Source: Microcoleus sp. bin48.metabat.b7b8b9.023 (GTDB taxonomy: Bacteria > Cyanobacteriota > Cyanobacteriia > Cyanobacteriales > Microcoleaceae). Taken from it: a DNA stretch of 64,000 bases. The DNA is taken from NCBI RefSeq assembly GCF_013299185.1, contig NZ_JAAFKG010000007.1:1-64000 (forward strand), in the 5' to 3' direction. Below are positions 52,846 through 61,587 of this stretch, piece after piece. The notes below the pieces were generated by a model, which had not been told where the DNA came from, did not search any database, and saw only the letters and a list, made by a program, of their open reading frames with translations. The translations under genes were made by a program, and so were the position numbers. Numbering within the stretch: the first letter of the stretch is position 1; the number at the start of each line of letters is the position of its first letter.

Positions 52846-53931
52846 GTGGAACTGCAAGAGTATTTACGCCAGCACGGATTAGAAACTTTGTGCGAAACTT
52901 ATCATATCAAAGTTACCCGCCACCGCCAATATCCCGATTTAGTCTGTCTCAAATACTCGCAGATAGAATCCCCGCTGGGCGAAAAAATAGTCCAGCAATG
53001 CCGGGGCATTATTTTAGATGCGTCTCAAGATTGGCAGATTGTTTCTTATCCCTACGACAAATTTTTTAACTACGGGGAAGGCCACGCCGCAGCAATTGAT
53101 TGGAGTAGCGCCAAGGTTTACGAAAAACTAGACGGTTCGCTGACTGTACTGTATTTTTATCAGGGAGAATGGAGAGTGCAATCTAGCGGCACTCCCGATG
53201 CAGCGGGTGAAGTTAACGGTTTTGGATTTAGCTTTGCCGAACTTTTTTGGAAAGTATGGCAAGAATTGGGATATAAATTGCCCGAAGAAACCGATAATTG
53301 TTTTATCTTTGAGTTGATGACTCCTTACAATCGAATAGTTGTCCAGCAAACCAACAATCAAATCGTCCTCCACGGCGTTCGCAACACTCAAACGCTGGTA
53401 GAAAGCGACCCCAGTATTTCGGCCGACAAATACGGCTGGGAATTGGTAGCATCTTATCCTTTAACTAGCTGGAAAGAAGTTATTGAAGCGGCTCAGCATT
53501 TAGATCCGATGGATTCGGAAGGGTATATTATTTGCGATGCTAATTTCAACCGAGTTAAAGTCAAGTCTCCTCAATATGTAGCGATTTCGCATCTGCGCGA
53601 AGGGTTTTCTACGCGCCGGATGATCGAAATTGTTTTGACGAATGAAGGAGAAGAGTTTTTAACTTATTTTCCCGAGTGGATTGACTTGTATCAAAAAGTT
53701 AAGAGTAAATATGAATTGTTAGTTCAAGAAATCGAGGAGGTTTACCGACAGCACGAATTTATCGAAGTGCAGAAAGATTTTGCCTTGGCTGTGAAGCATT
53801 TGCCATATTCTGGGATTTTGTTTTCCTTGCGGGCTCGCAGGGTTGCGGGAGTGAAAGAAGCTCTCCGTGATGTTACGATTCATAAGATAGAGGAGTTATT
53901 GGGTTTGGATTATATCAATTTAGGACTTTAG
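52846..53931 (+). CDS. T4 Rnl1-like RNA ligase
   Basis: 361-aa ATP-dependent RNA ligase of the nucleotidyltransferase superfamily. Motif I YEKLDGS with adenylated Lys94; motif III CFIFELMTPYNRIV (Glu156); motif IV DSEGYIIC (Glu225); motif V NRVKVKSP (Lys238, Lys240). The C-terminal helical part (YQKVKSKYELLVQEIEEVYR) fits Rnl1 specificity. It seals RNA ends, for example tRNA cut in the anticodon loop. Start GTG at 52846, seven bases after TAGGAG. The stop codon lies within the first unit of a 31-bp tandem array. A polynucleotide kinase-phosphatase gene follows. Confidence 0.88.
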   Translation: MELQEYLRQHGLETLCETYHIKVTRHRQYPDLVCLKYSQIESPLGEKIVQQCRGIILDASQDWQIVSYPYDKFFNYGEGHAAAIDWSSAKVYEKLDGSLTVLYFYQGEWRVQSSGTPDAAGEVNGFGFSFAELFWKVWQELGYKLPEETDNCFIFELMTPYNRIVVQQTNNQIVLHGVRNTQTLVESDPSISADKYGWELVASYPLTSWKEVIEAAQHLDPMDSEGYIICDANFNRVKVKSPQYVAISHLREGFSTRRMIEIVLTNEGEEFLTYFPEWIDLYQKVKSKYELLVQEIEEVYRQHEFIEVQKDFALAVKHLPYSGILFSLRARRVAGVKEALRDVTIHKIEELLGLDYINLGL

Positions 53932-54216
53932 TCCTTCTCCAAGTTCGTAGTAAGGACTTTAGTCCTTCTCCAAGTTCGTAGTAAGGACTTTAGTCCTTCT
54001 CCAAGTTCGTAGTAAGGACTTTAGTCCTTCTCCAAGTTCGTAGTAAGGACTTTAGTCCTTCTCCAAGTTCGTAGTAAGGACTTTAGTCCTTCTCCAAGTT
54101 CGTAGTAAGGACTTTAGTCCTTCTCCAAGTTCGTAGTAAGGACTTTAGTCCTTCTCCAAGTTCGTAGTAAGGACTTTAGTCCTTCTCCAGGTTCGTAGTA
54201 AGGACTTTAGTCCTTC
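53924..54216 (+). repeat. 31-bp tandem array with palindromic core, nine units
   Basis: Nine units of AAGTTCGTAGTAAGGACTTT then AGTCCTTCTCC, starting at 53941, 53972, 54003 and so on every 31 bases, almost identical (the last has CAGG for CAAG). Each holds the palindrome AAGGACTTTAGTCCTT. There are no spacers, so this is not CRISPR. Related units in inverse orientation follow at 54221-54290 (GGACTGAAGTCCTCACTACG). It separates the RNA ligase and kinase genes. Confidence 0.95.
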
Positions 54217-54320
54217 TTAGGCTTAATAAGGACTGAAGTCCTCACTACGAACCGGGGATGAATGAGGACTGAAGTCCTCACTACGAACCTGAGATTTTTT
54301 TAATAGCAAGGATATACAGA

Positions 54321-55169
54321 ATGAAAAGAGTTATTGTACTTGTCGGCTTACCTGCATCTGGAAAATCTCAATTTGCGAGAGAATTGCTGCTGTCTGAACC
54401 TGCAAGATGGGTGCGTAGCAATAAAGATTTACTTCGAGAAATGGCCCATGCTTCTCATTGGTCTCCGGCGAATGAAAAGTTTATTGTGCAGTTGAGAGAT
54501 ACGATTATTCTGATGGCTTTGGAAAATGGCAAGCACGTGATTGTGGATGATACTAATTTCGGGCCGCATATCGAACACATTAAAGAGTTGGTGAAAGGTA
54601 AAGCGGTTGTGGAAGTTAATGATTCTTTCCTGCAAGTTCCGGTGGAGGAGTGTATTAAACGGGATTTGAAAAGACTTAATTCGGTGGGCAAAGATGTGAT
54701 AATGAAGATGTACAATAAGTACGTGCGGGTTCCGGTTGCGCCGCCGGAATATAACCCGGATTTGCCGGATGCAATTCTTGTAGATATGGACGGTACATTG
54801 GCGCTTCTCAATGGTAGAAATCCTTTTGATGCTTCAAAGTGCGATCGCGATTTACCGAATCAGCCAGTCTTAGATACCGTCCGCAAGTGGCAGTCCAGCG
54901 TTAATATTATCGTAGTATCGGGCAGAACCGATGACTGTAAACCTCAAACTGAACAATGGTTGCGGCAATACGAGGTCAATTATGCAGGCCTTTATATGCG
55001 GAAAACTGGGGATATGAGGAAGGATGCGATTATGAAAGAGGAAATCTACCGGCAGCATATTGCAGGACAATATAATGTTAAGTTTGTATTGGACGATCGC
55101 CAGCAGGTGGTTGATATGTGGCGGTCGTTGGGATTGACTGTATTTCAAGTAGATGAAGGGGATTTCTGA
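54321..55169 (+). CDS. Polynucleotide kinase-phosphatase (T4 Pnkp-like)
   Basis: 282 aa in the T4 order: N-terminal 5'-kinase with P-loop GLPASGKS (9-16), RSNKDLLREM and VIVDDTNFGPHI, then a C-terminal HAD 3'-phosphatase with DMDGTLA (near 156-162), VVSGRTDD and LDDRQQVVDMW. It would convert 2',3'-cyclic-P/5'-OH RNA ends to 3'-OH/5'-P for the ligase upstream. ATG at 54321 follows TAATAGCAAGGATATACAGA with AAGGA. Same strand as the ligase, 390 bp apart because of the tandem array. No other phage genes are present. Confidence 0.9.
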   Translation: MKRVIVLVGLPASGKSQFARELLLSEPARWVRSNKDLLREMAHASHWSPANEKFIVQLRDTIILMALENGKHVIVDDTNFGPHIEHIKELVKGKAVVEVNDSFLQVPVEECIKRDLKRLNSVGKDVIMKMYNKYVRVPVAPPEYNPDLPDAILVDMDGTLALLNGRNPFDASKCDRDLPNQPVLDTVRKWQSSVNIIVVSGRTDDCKPQTEQWLRQYEVNYAGLYMRKTGDMRKDAIMKEEIYRQHIAGQYNVKFVLDDRQQVVDMWRSLGLTVFQVDEGDF

Positions 55170-55200
55170 TCTGGGTTGTTGTGTTATTTTGGTGATAGTT

Positions 55201-55479
55201 ATGATTTCAAATCGCGAAATGGTTGAGGCTTTTGGTAGCTCAATCATGAAAAACGAAATCAAAAAAGAAATTTTACAGTTAATAACTCAACATGATGGTA
55301 AGTGGTATTGGTATCAAATTGACCGCTACCTTAGCATCTCTCATCCAGAAATGCCTGGTTCGTACATTGACGAAATCAAGGCACTTAAAGAACAGGGATT
55401 GATTGAGGAGCGGAAATATTCTAGTTCTGAATTTACACGATACTGGATGACTGATGAAGGAAGAGCGCGATTACAATAG
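55201..55479 (+). CDS. Small winged-helix-like protein
   Basis: 92 aa: KNEIKKEILQLITQHDGKWY, WYQIDRYLSISHPEMPGSYI, DEIKALKEQGLIEERKYSSS and YWMTDEGRARL. The helix pattern and the final W-x-T-xx-G wing fit a winged-helix (PadR/MarR-like) fold. The start is uncertain (ATG 55201 or 55246). It begins 31 bp after the kinase-phosphatase stop and could regulate or belong to the RNA repair operon. Confidence 0.65.
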   Translation: MISNREMVEAFGSSIMKNEIKKEILQLITQHDGKWYWYQIDRYLSISHPEMPGSYIDEIKALKEQGLIEERKYSSSEFTRYWMTDEGRARLQ

Positions 55480-55611
55480 TTTGCTTAATTGCAAGGGAAT
55501 CAAGTATCTTTATGGCAATGCTAGTCGGTTTTACTTTTTACCAGGTCGATTATAAATGTTTGTTGAGTGTCGGTGAATTTCAAACTATCCCTAATGCTAC
55601 AATCAAAGATC

Positions 55612-55752
55612 AGACGGCGGTTGAAACCGCGTCTACACAAACGATGTCCGCCTCCGCGGACTGAAGGCAATATCTAATTTTAACCCCTCGTTCTTCAACC
55701 CGCGCACCATCCGGGTTTTGTTTTTATAGACGCGGTTTTAACCGCCGGGTGT
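55612..55752. repeat. GGCGGTTGAAACCGC repeat pair
   Basis: CGGCGGTTGAAACCGCGTCT, then ATGTCCGCCTCCGCGGACT at 55612-55665 and an inverted TAGACGCGGTTTTAACCGCC at about 55727-55748. Same family as 14589-14640. The region between (and back to 55480) has no gene. Confidence 0.75.
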
Positions 55753-55761
55753 TCTAAAAGT

Positions 55762-57297
55762 TTACCGAGTCCAAGCCAGCCAGCGATTAAACAAATTCTT
55801 GACAAACGGTGTCAAACGAGTGCGATTGTAGGCATCCCCGGCTTTACGAATCGCATCGGCTTGTGTGGGATACGGGTGAATTACACTAGCAATTTTTCCC
55901 AAACCAATATTGTTAACCATTGCTAAAGTAATCTCGCTAATCATATCTCCCGCGTGTCGTGCGACAATCGTTGCACCTAATATTTTGTCGCTGCCTTTCT
56001 TGACATGAATTTTCACAAAACCCTCGTCTTCGCCGTCTATAATTGCTCTATCGACTGTATCGAAAGGAATTAAAAATGTATCGACATCAATTCCTTGGGC
56101 TTGCAATTCGCGATCGCCCATTCCGACGCGCGCCACCTCTGGGCTAGTATAAGTACACCAAGGTATCGTCAAAGTGCTGAGCTTTTTGCGCCCGAAAAAC
56201 AGCGTATTTTGGATGACCATTCTGGCGGCAAAATCAGCAGCATGGGTAAATTTATCCTTCATGCAAATGTCACCGGCGGCATAAATGCGGGGATTGGTAG
56301 TTTGCAAATTGTCGTTGACAAATACACCTCTTCGTGTGTCGTACTCCACGCCGACAGCTTCTAGGTTCAATCCTTCCACGTTTGGCGATCGCCCTACGCT
56401 GACAATAATCTCATCTACCGTTACCGATGCTTCCTTACCTTGAGATTGATAATAAACTATTTTGCCTGCATTTGTGTGCTCAACGCGGTCTATTTTTGAA
56501 TCTAAAATTAATTGAATATCTTCCCTGACAAAAGCTTCCTGCACGATTTTAGCAGCATCGACATCTTCCTTGTCCAAAATCTGAGCATTTTTGTGCAGCA
56601 ACACGACTTCGCAACCCAAGCGCCGAAAAGCTTGGGCTAATTCGCAGCCGATCGGCCCACCGCCAATTACCGCCAAACGCTGAGGTTTTTGGGTGAGGTT
56701 AAATACAGTTTCATTTGTCAAATATCCAGCTTCTTTCAAACCTGGAATTTTCGGTTCTAGCGCCCTTGCGCCTGTGGTAATTACTGCTTTTTTGAATTTA
56801 AGAGTTTGACCTGCAACTTCTATGGTATAATTGCTAGTAAAGCGACCGGAACCTAGGAAAACATCGACTCCTAATTTGTGCTGGTAGCGATCGACAGAAT
56901 CAACATCGCTAATTCCCGCCCTAATCCGCCGCAGCCGTTGCATCACAGCAGGAAAATCCACTTCTGCACTGTTAGAAACATTAACCCCAAATTTACTTGC
57001 TTCCCCGATATCGGCGACAGTACGAGACGATCGAATCAGCAATTTTGAAGGCACGCAACCGACGTTCAAACAATCGCCGCCCATCAAATGTTTTTCAATC
57101 AAAGCAACTTTTGCACCCAAACCTGCGGCGCCCGCAGCCACAATTAATCCGGCGGGGCCCGCGCCAATTACTACTAAGTTGTAGCTGGTAGCGGGCTGCG
57201 GGTTTACCCAATCTGGCGGATGCAAGTAGGAGACTAATTTTTGGTTGTATTCGTCCATCGGGGGGACTGTTACGCGATCGACTTTTGACTGCGACAT
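55762..57297 (-). CDS. MerA-like pyridine nucleotide-disulfide oxidoreductase
   Basis: 511 aa. FAD motif VVIGAGPAGLIVAAGAAGLG, redox-active disulfide GGDCLNVGCVPSK, NAD(P) motif AVIGGGPIGCELAQAFRRLG, FAD site NPRIYAAGDIC, and the dimerisation domain with the HPYPTQAD catalytic His. The N-terminal 40 residues lack the heavy-metal domain of MerA and there is no C-terminal vicinal Cys pair, so mercury reduction is doubtful. It lies 16 bp after a TVP38 membrane gene in one operon, a pairing common in cyanobacteria. Confidence 0.88.
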   Translation of the reverse strand: MSQSKVDRVTVPPMDEYNQKLVSYLHPPDWVNPQPATSYNLVVIGAGPAGLIVAAGAAGLGAKVALIEKHLMGGDCLNVGCVPSKLLIRSSRTVADIGEASKFGVNVSNSAEVDFPAVMQRLRRIRAGISDVDSVDRYQHKLGVDVFLGSGRFTSNYTIEVAGQTLKFKKAVITTGARALEPKIPGLKEAGYLTNETVFNLTQKPQRLAVIGGGPIGCELAQAFRRLGCEVVLLHKNAQILDKEDVDAAKIVQEAFVREDIQLILDSKIDRVEHTNAGKIVYYQSQGKEASVTVDEIIVSVGRSPNVEGLNLEAVGVEYDTRRGVFVNDNLQTTNPRIYAAGDICMKDKFTHAADFAARMVIQNTLFFGRKKLSTLTIPWCTYTSPEVARVGMGDRELQAQGIDVDTFLIPFDTVDRAIIDGEDEGFVKIHVKKGSDKILGATIVARHAGDMISEITLAMVNNIGLGKIASVIHPYPTQADAIRKAGDAYNRTRLTPFVKNLFNRWLAWTR

Positions 57298-57313
57298 TAG
57301 CCAATTCTCCTAA

Positions 57314-58045
57314 TTAAACAGTTTCATCTAAAGCTTTGCGAGCAATCCTAGTTATATAGACGGTGACAGCGACAGCAGCCGTAAAACTGATAATATTAAT
57401 CAACCATTTTACAAGTTCGGCTTGAGGATTTGCAGGCTGATTTGCCGTACATATAGCTGCAATATTTCCCACCAAAGAACCTGAGTAGACGTACATCACG
57501 GTTCCCGGAATCATTCCGGAAGAACCTAATACATAATCTTTCAAAGAAACCTGAGTAATTCCCAAAGCGTAATTCAATAAATTGAACGGAAATAAAGGAC
57601 AAAGACGAGTCAAAAAAACTATTTTTAATCCTTCTTTAGCAACGGCGCGATCGAGGGCTTGAAACTTTGGGTGAGCTTCCATATATTTTACCACGCGATC
57701 GCGCGACAGGTATCGCCCGATCAGAAAAGCAAAGGTCGCCCCTAAGGTGGCGGCGATTAACACGTATATCGAACCCCACCACAGCCCAAACAGCACTCCG
57801 CCTCCCAAGGTCAGCACGGAACCAGGTATAAATAGTATCGTAGCGAAGTTGTAGGTAGCGATAAAGGCGATCGGGCCCCAGACGCCTAAATGCTCGATTT
57901 GGATTAAAACGGCTCTTAACAGTGCTTGAACGTAGGCGGATCTAGTTGCTACAATTAAAAGAGGGACTGCAAGGGCGATCGACAAAAACAACAATCTGCG
58001 TTTAAACATATCCCTAGTAGAAATTTTATTGGGTGGTTCTGCCAT
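57314..58045 (-). CDS. TVP38/TMEM64 (DedA-like) membrane protein
   Basis: 243 aa with about six hydrophobic segments: RRLLFLSIALAVPLLIVATR, WGPIAFIATYNFATILFIPG, FLTRLCPLFPFNLLNYALGI (the SNARE-associated/VTT core) and INIISFTAAVAVTVYITRIA. The family includes phospholipid scramblase-like and metal-transport related proteins. ATG at 58045 (MAEPPNKIS) is preferred to 58072. First gene of the operon with the MerA-like flavoprotein. Confidence 0.88.
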   Translation of the reverse strand: MAEPPNKISTRDMFKRRLLFLSIALAVPLLIVATRSAYVQALLRAVLIQIEHLGVWGPIAFIATYNFATILFIPGSVLTLGGGVLFGLWWGSIYVLIAATLGATFAFLIGRYLSRDRVVKYMEAHPKFQALDRAVAKEGLKIVFLTRLCPLFPFNLLNYALGITQVSLKDYVLGSSGMIPGTVMYVYSGSLVGNIAAICTANQPANPQAELVKWLINIISFTAAVAVTVYITRIARKALDETV

Positions 58046-58145
58046 AATTAATCTGCAAACAGAGACCAACATTATATAACAGTCTTCTACAAACTGATGT
58101 AATTCCTAGTCAGCATTCAACGACCAATTAGCAATCATATCGAGC

Positions 58146-59183
58146 ATGACAGCACAAACGCAACTTCCAATCCCTGAGTATTTCGACACCACAAAAATTA
58201 GTGAATTCTGGCGAGTACCCTATCAACAACGCGCCGCTGAAGCTCAAAACTGGGCAAAGCAACACAGCATTCAGCCCGCATCCAGCGACGAAAAGCGAAT
58301 TTGTTTGCTGATAATTGATGCCCAAAATACATTTTGCGTACCGGAATTTGAACTATTTGTCGGCGGGCGTTCCGGTAGCGGCGCAATTGATGACAACTTG
58401 CGGCTGTGCGAATTCATCTATCGCAACTTAAACGCCATTACCACGATTGCGCCGACAATGGACACGCACACCGCCATGCAAATTTTCCATCCCATCTTTT
58501 GGATAAATGCAGCAGGCGAACACCCGCAACCAGCGGCCACTTCCATTACTTTAGAAGATGTGCAAACCGGAATTTGGAAAGTCAATCCAGCCGTCGCCGA
58601 CAGCATCGCAGGTGGCAACTTTGACGCCTTGGAAACACACGCTTTCCACTACGTCAAAAAACTCAGCGACGATGGGAAATATCCCCTGACAATTTGGCCA
58701 TATCACTCGATGCTGGGCGGCATCGGGCACGCCTTAGTCTCGGCTGTGGAAGAAGCTATATTTTTTCATACTATCGCCCGCGAAAGTCAAGCACTTTTTG
58801 AAATCAAAGGTGGCAATCCGCTAACAGAAAACTATTCGGTTTTGCGCCCGGAAGTTTTGGACGGATTCGACGGCAATCCGATTGCCGAAAAAAATGCTAA
58901 GTTTATGGATAAACTGCTGGAATTTGATGCCGTAATTATTGCGGGGCAAGCCAAAAGTCACTGCGTTGCTTGGACGATTGATGATTTGCTAACGGAAATT
59001 TTGGCGCGAGATTCGCAGTTGGCTAAGAAGGTTTATTTGCTCGAAGATTGCACTTCGCCTGTGGTGGTTCCGGGTGTTGTTGATTTTACGGAAGCAGCAG
59101 ATGCGGCTTATCAAAGATTTGCGGCCGCGGGAATGAATGTGGTTAAATCTACTGAGTTATTTCTGGGCGATTTAAATCTTTAA
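58146..59183 (+). CDS. Isochorismatase-like cysteine hydrolase
   Basis: 345 aa. CLLIIDAQNTFCVPEFELFV contains the catalytic Asp, TMDTHTAMQIFHPIFW the metal-site like D-H, and AGQAKSHCVAWTIDDLL the nucleophile Cys. KYPLTIWPYHSMLGGIGHAL adds the G-rich segment. An insertion of about 100 residues makes it longer than nicotinamidase. Substrate unknown; a nicotinamidase-related amide hydrolase is the closest type. Divergent from the TVP38 operon (100 bp between starts). Confidence 0.85.
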   Translation: MTAQTQLPIPEYFDTTKISEFWRVPYQQRAAEAQNWAKQHSIQPASSDEKRICLLIIDAQNTFCVPEFELFVGGRSGSGAIDDNLRLCEFIYRNLNAITTIAPTMDTHTAMQIFHPIFWINAAGEHPQPAATSITLEDVQTGIWKVNPAVADSIAGGNFDALETHAFHYVKKLSDDGKYPLTIWPYHSMLGGIGHALVSAVEEAIFFHTIARESQALFEIKGGNPLTENYSVLRPEVLDGFDGNPIAEKNAKFMDKLLEFDAVIIAGQAKSHCVAWTIDDLLTEILARDSQLAKKVYLLEDCTSPVVVPGVVDFTEAADAAYQRFAAAGMNVVKSTELFLGDLNL

Positions 59184-59846
59184 CCTGCGTAGCAGCTAAA
59201 TTTAATTTAACTTAAATCGAGCCAACACGATCGCCCTGACAAATTTGTATGAGCGGTAGAAAAAGATGAACAGCACCTGGCACAAGGGACAGTCAAGACT
59301 TGCGCCACTCACCTACTCAGCCGTCAGACGCTTCGCCATCGATCGCAACTCGCCACCGATCGAGCAATTGGCTTTAAAACCCCGTCCTTGTCTTGAGAGG
59401 ACGGCTTTTTTCCTAATTTTTGTAATTAAGTAATGTAACATAGTCTTGACTTTGGGGCAAATCAATTATACTCTAAAAATAGATTTCAAAGATAATAAAA
59501 CAGACTTTGACCAGAGTTTGCAAACTGCAACCACAAGCTACGAGCAAGTCGCCAAAATAGATGACTTGCTCCCGCCTGTGAACTTGGCTTACAAATAGAC
59601 CAAGCAGCAAGTCAAATCAGAAAGCGAAGTTAAAATGGCTCAAAGCTGCGTCAGCCGACTTCAACAAAAGACTTAAGGCTAAATGCTTAACTAATTTACG
59701 AAAAGTAGCAAACACAATTCTCTTTTGTAAATGGGGAAATCAACACGTTTTTCAGATGTTTTGGGTGAGTGAAATCTCTACGATCCGACGGTTAAGCTCA
59801 TTGCTTAAGTCCAAACAAAACGAATGAAACACCAAGGAGAAAAATC
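59184..59846. other. Intergenic region with a terminator-like hairpin
   Basis: No gene in about 660 bp. Holds the hairpin at 59382-59411. The AAGGAGAAAAATC site just before 59847 serves the next gene. Confidence 0.4.
59382..59411 (+). terminator. CCGTCCT/AGGACGG hairpin with T-run
   Basis: Stem CCGTCCT (59382-59388) and AGGACGG (59398-59404), then CTTTTTT. It has the form of a rho-independent terminator on the plus strand, 200 bp past the isochorismatase-like gene. The arms equal the IS605-like left-end hairpin at 28357, so it may be a domesticated element end. Confidence 0.5.
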
Positions 59847-60239
59847 ATGGTTGACTCTCACTTCTCAGGGATGACTCCTCCAACTCGCTGGAGTTTCCGC
59901 ACAGTCAATCCAGGTGACATCGTTAAACCCAATCAGACGCTGGAGGAAAAATCGCACCAAATTGCGGTAGATGCACCTGATATTACAGGCGATCGAGTTA
60001 TAGTGCCGACTTACTTTGTCGTGGACTATCCGAATGGTGAAAAGAAGGCGCTACACCATGTTCGAGATGCGAAAGAAATTTCTGACGTGATTCGGCAAAT
60101 GCGACTGCACGAAGAAGCGGACGAGCCCAAATTTGACACCCACCATCCAAATACGCTATCTGGTCTTGGGGTAACGCTGGGCGTGCTGATGCTGATTGTC
60201 ACCCTGTTCACAGGCGCGATCGCGATCGGCATTTTTTAG
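59847..60239 (+). CDS. Hypothetical protein with one C-terminal membrane helix
   Basis: 130 aa, not recognised. N-terminal soluble part (PTRWSFRTVNPGDIVKPNQT, PTYFVVDYPNGEKKALHHVR, EISDVIRQMRLHEEADEP) and one C-terminal helix (TLGVLMLIVTLFTGAIAIGI), a tail-anchored layout. Strong ribosome site AAGGAGAAAAATCATG. No neighbour in the same operon. Confidence 0.75.
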   Translation: MVDSHFSGMTPPTRWSFRTVNPGDIVKPNQTLEEKSHQIAVDAPDITGDRVIVPTYFVVDYPNGEKKALHHVRDAKEISDVIRQMRLHEEADEPKFDTHHPNTLSGLGVTLGVLMLIVTLFTGAIAIGIF

Positions 60240-60467
60240 ACGCTGTGGCAGGGGTTGATGAGACTTCTCCCACAATTCTTGTGGAACAGGCATCCAGCCT
60301 GTTCAAAGCTTCGCGGTTCTGGATAAATCTATTGTAAAAACGAGTACGGCAAATGCCTGTACTCTTTGATTTTTGTTGCAAATTGTGCGATCGACAAAAA
60401 TATCAACTAAATAGACTTCTCGATCCAAACAACTTTTTTCTGATTTATCTTGTTTAGGAGTTATAGC

Positions 60468-60572
60468 ACGATTCACCACGTTTCACTGGCTGTTCGCAAC
60501 CCGCTTCATGTTGCTGAGGTGGTTGCAGAATTGTGGCAGGGACGGGCAATTCCGTTCCCCAATCATCTATAG
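60468..60572 (+). pseudogene. VOC-like protein N-terminal fragment
   Basis: IHHVSLAVRNPLHVAEVVAE then LWQGRAIPFPNHL, the start of a cyanobacterial glyoxalase/VOC-like protein. The start codon appears to be ACG (60468) after AGGAGTTATAGC, consistent with a mutated ATG. The frame ends at TAG inside a MITE end (CTATAGCAATCCTAAAT). The rest of the gene is gone. Confidence 0.6.
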
Positions 60573-60586
60573 CAATCCTAAATGGA
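60568..60586 (+). mobile_element. Solo MITE family 2 end
   Basis: CTATAGCAATCCTAAATGG, the same end sequence as at 5616. No matching second end nearby. It joins the VOC fragment to the promoter-proximal region of the glutathionyl-hydroquinone reductase gene, suggesting a deletion between elements. Confidence 0.6.
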
Positions 60587-60615
60587 TTGTAAAACCGCCC
60601 TAGGAGGAGAGAATT

Positions 60616-61587
60616 ATGCCATCAGGAATGATGCTCGAAGGCACATGGATTGCCGACTGGAATCAGCGAGATCGAAGCGGTAAGTTCAATGAAACACCAA
60701 CAACGTTTCGCGATCGCATTACCGCAGATGGATCTAGCGGGTTTAAGGCAGAACCAGGACGCTATCACCTCTACGTTGCCTTGGCTTGTCCGTGGGCGCA
60801 TCGCACCTTAATTATGCGAGAACTCAAAGGGTTGCATGAGGCAATTTCGGTCTCTATTGTCGATCCGATTATGAGCGACAAGGGCTGGATGTTTTCTGAT
60901 GCACCGGGAGCCATTCCTGACTCGGTGAATCACGCTCAATATTTGCAAGAGATCTATTTAAAAGCCGATCGCAAATACACCGGGCGAGTTACGGTTCCGG
61001 TGTTGTGGGACAAGCAAACTCAAACCATCGTCAACAACGAATCTCGCGAAATCGTGCGGATGTTTGACGTAGAGTTTGCCGAATTGGCTGCACAGAAAAT
61101 CAACTTATATCCTGGCGATATACAATTGAAGATCGATGAAACGATCGATGCCATCTATCTGCCAATCAATCGTGGTGTATATGGCGCTGGTTTTGCGACT
61201 TCGCAAGCCGCCTACGAACAGGCAGTAATTGAACTTTTCGAGAGTTTAGATCGATGGGAAACCATTCTGAGCGAACAGCGCTATTTATGTGGAGATCGAC
61301 TCACTGAAGCCGATATTTGTATGTTTGTAACGCTGTATCGATTCGACTCGGTGTATCACGGTCACTTTAAGTGCAATTTACGTCGAATTATCGACTATCC
61401 AAACCTCTGGAATTATCTCAAGGATCTCTATCAGCGTCCTGAGTTCAAAGCGACTTGCAATCTAGACGATATTAAGCGCGGCTATTACACGAGTATGACC
61501 GAGATTAATCCCAATCAAATTGTGCCCAAGGGGCCTATTATCGATTTTGACGAACCGCACGATCGCGATCGCTTCGGCAACGCTTAG
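60616..61587 (+). CDS. Xi-class glutathione transferase (glutathionyl-hydroquinone reductase)
   Basis: 323 aa. The thioredoxin-like domain has YHLYVALACPWAHRTLIMRE with the catalytic Cys of the CPWAHR motif, typical of Xi-class (YqjG/ECM4) enzymes. IVNNESREIVRMF binds glutathione. The all-helical C-terminal domain includes YLCGDRLTEADICMFVTLYR and the family-specific VYHGHFKCNLRRIIDYPNLW. Reduces glutathionyl-quinones with glutathione. ATG at 60616 has TAGGAGGAGAG upstream. A second GST gene follows at 61861. Confidence 0.93.
   Translation: MPSGMMLEGTWIADWNQRDRSGKFNETPTTFRDRITADGSSGFKAEPGRYHLYVALACPWAHRTLIMRELKGLHEAISVSIVDPIMSDKGWMFSDAPGAIPDSVNHAQYLQEIYLKADRKYTGRVTVPVLWDKQTQTIVNNESREIVRMFDVEFAELAAQKINLYPGDIQLKIDETIDAIYLPINRGVYGAGFATSQAAYEQAVIELFESLDRWETILSEQRYLCGDRLTEADICMFVTLYRFDSVYHGHFKCNLRRIIDYPNLWNYLKDLYQRPEFKATCNLDDIKRGYYTSMTEINPNQIVPKGPIIDFDEPHDRDRFGNA

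Noticed and set aside
53924-54216. CRISPR array
   Set aside because: The 31-bp period is continuous with no unique spacers and no cas genes nearby. It is a simple tandem array.
52846-55169. Prophage carrying the RNA ligase and kinase
   Set aside because: No integrase, capsid, tail or lysis genes are nearby and the flanks are ordinary chromosomal genes.
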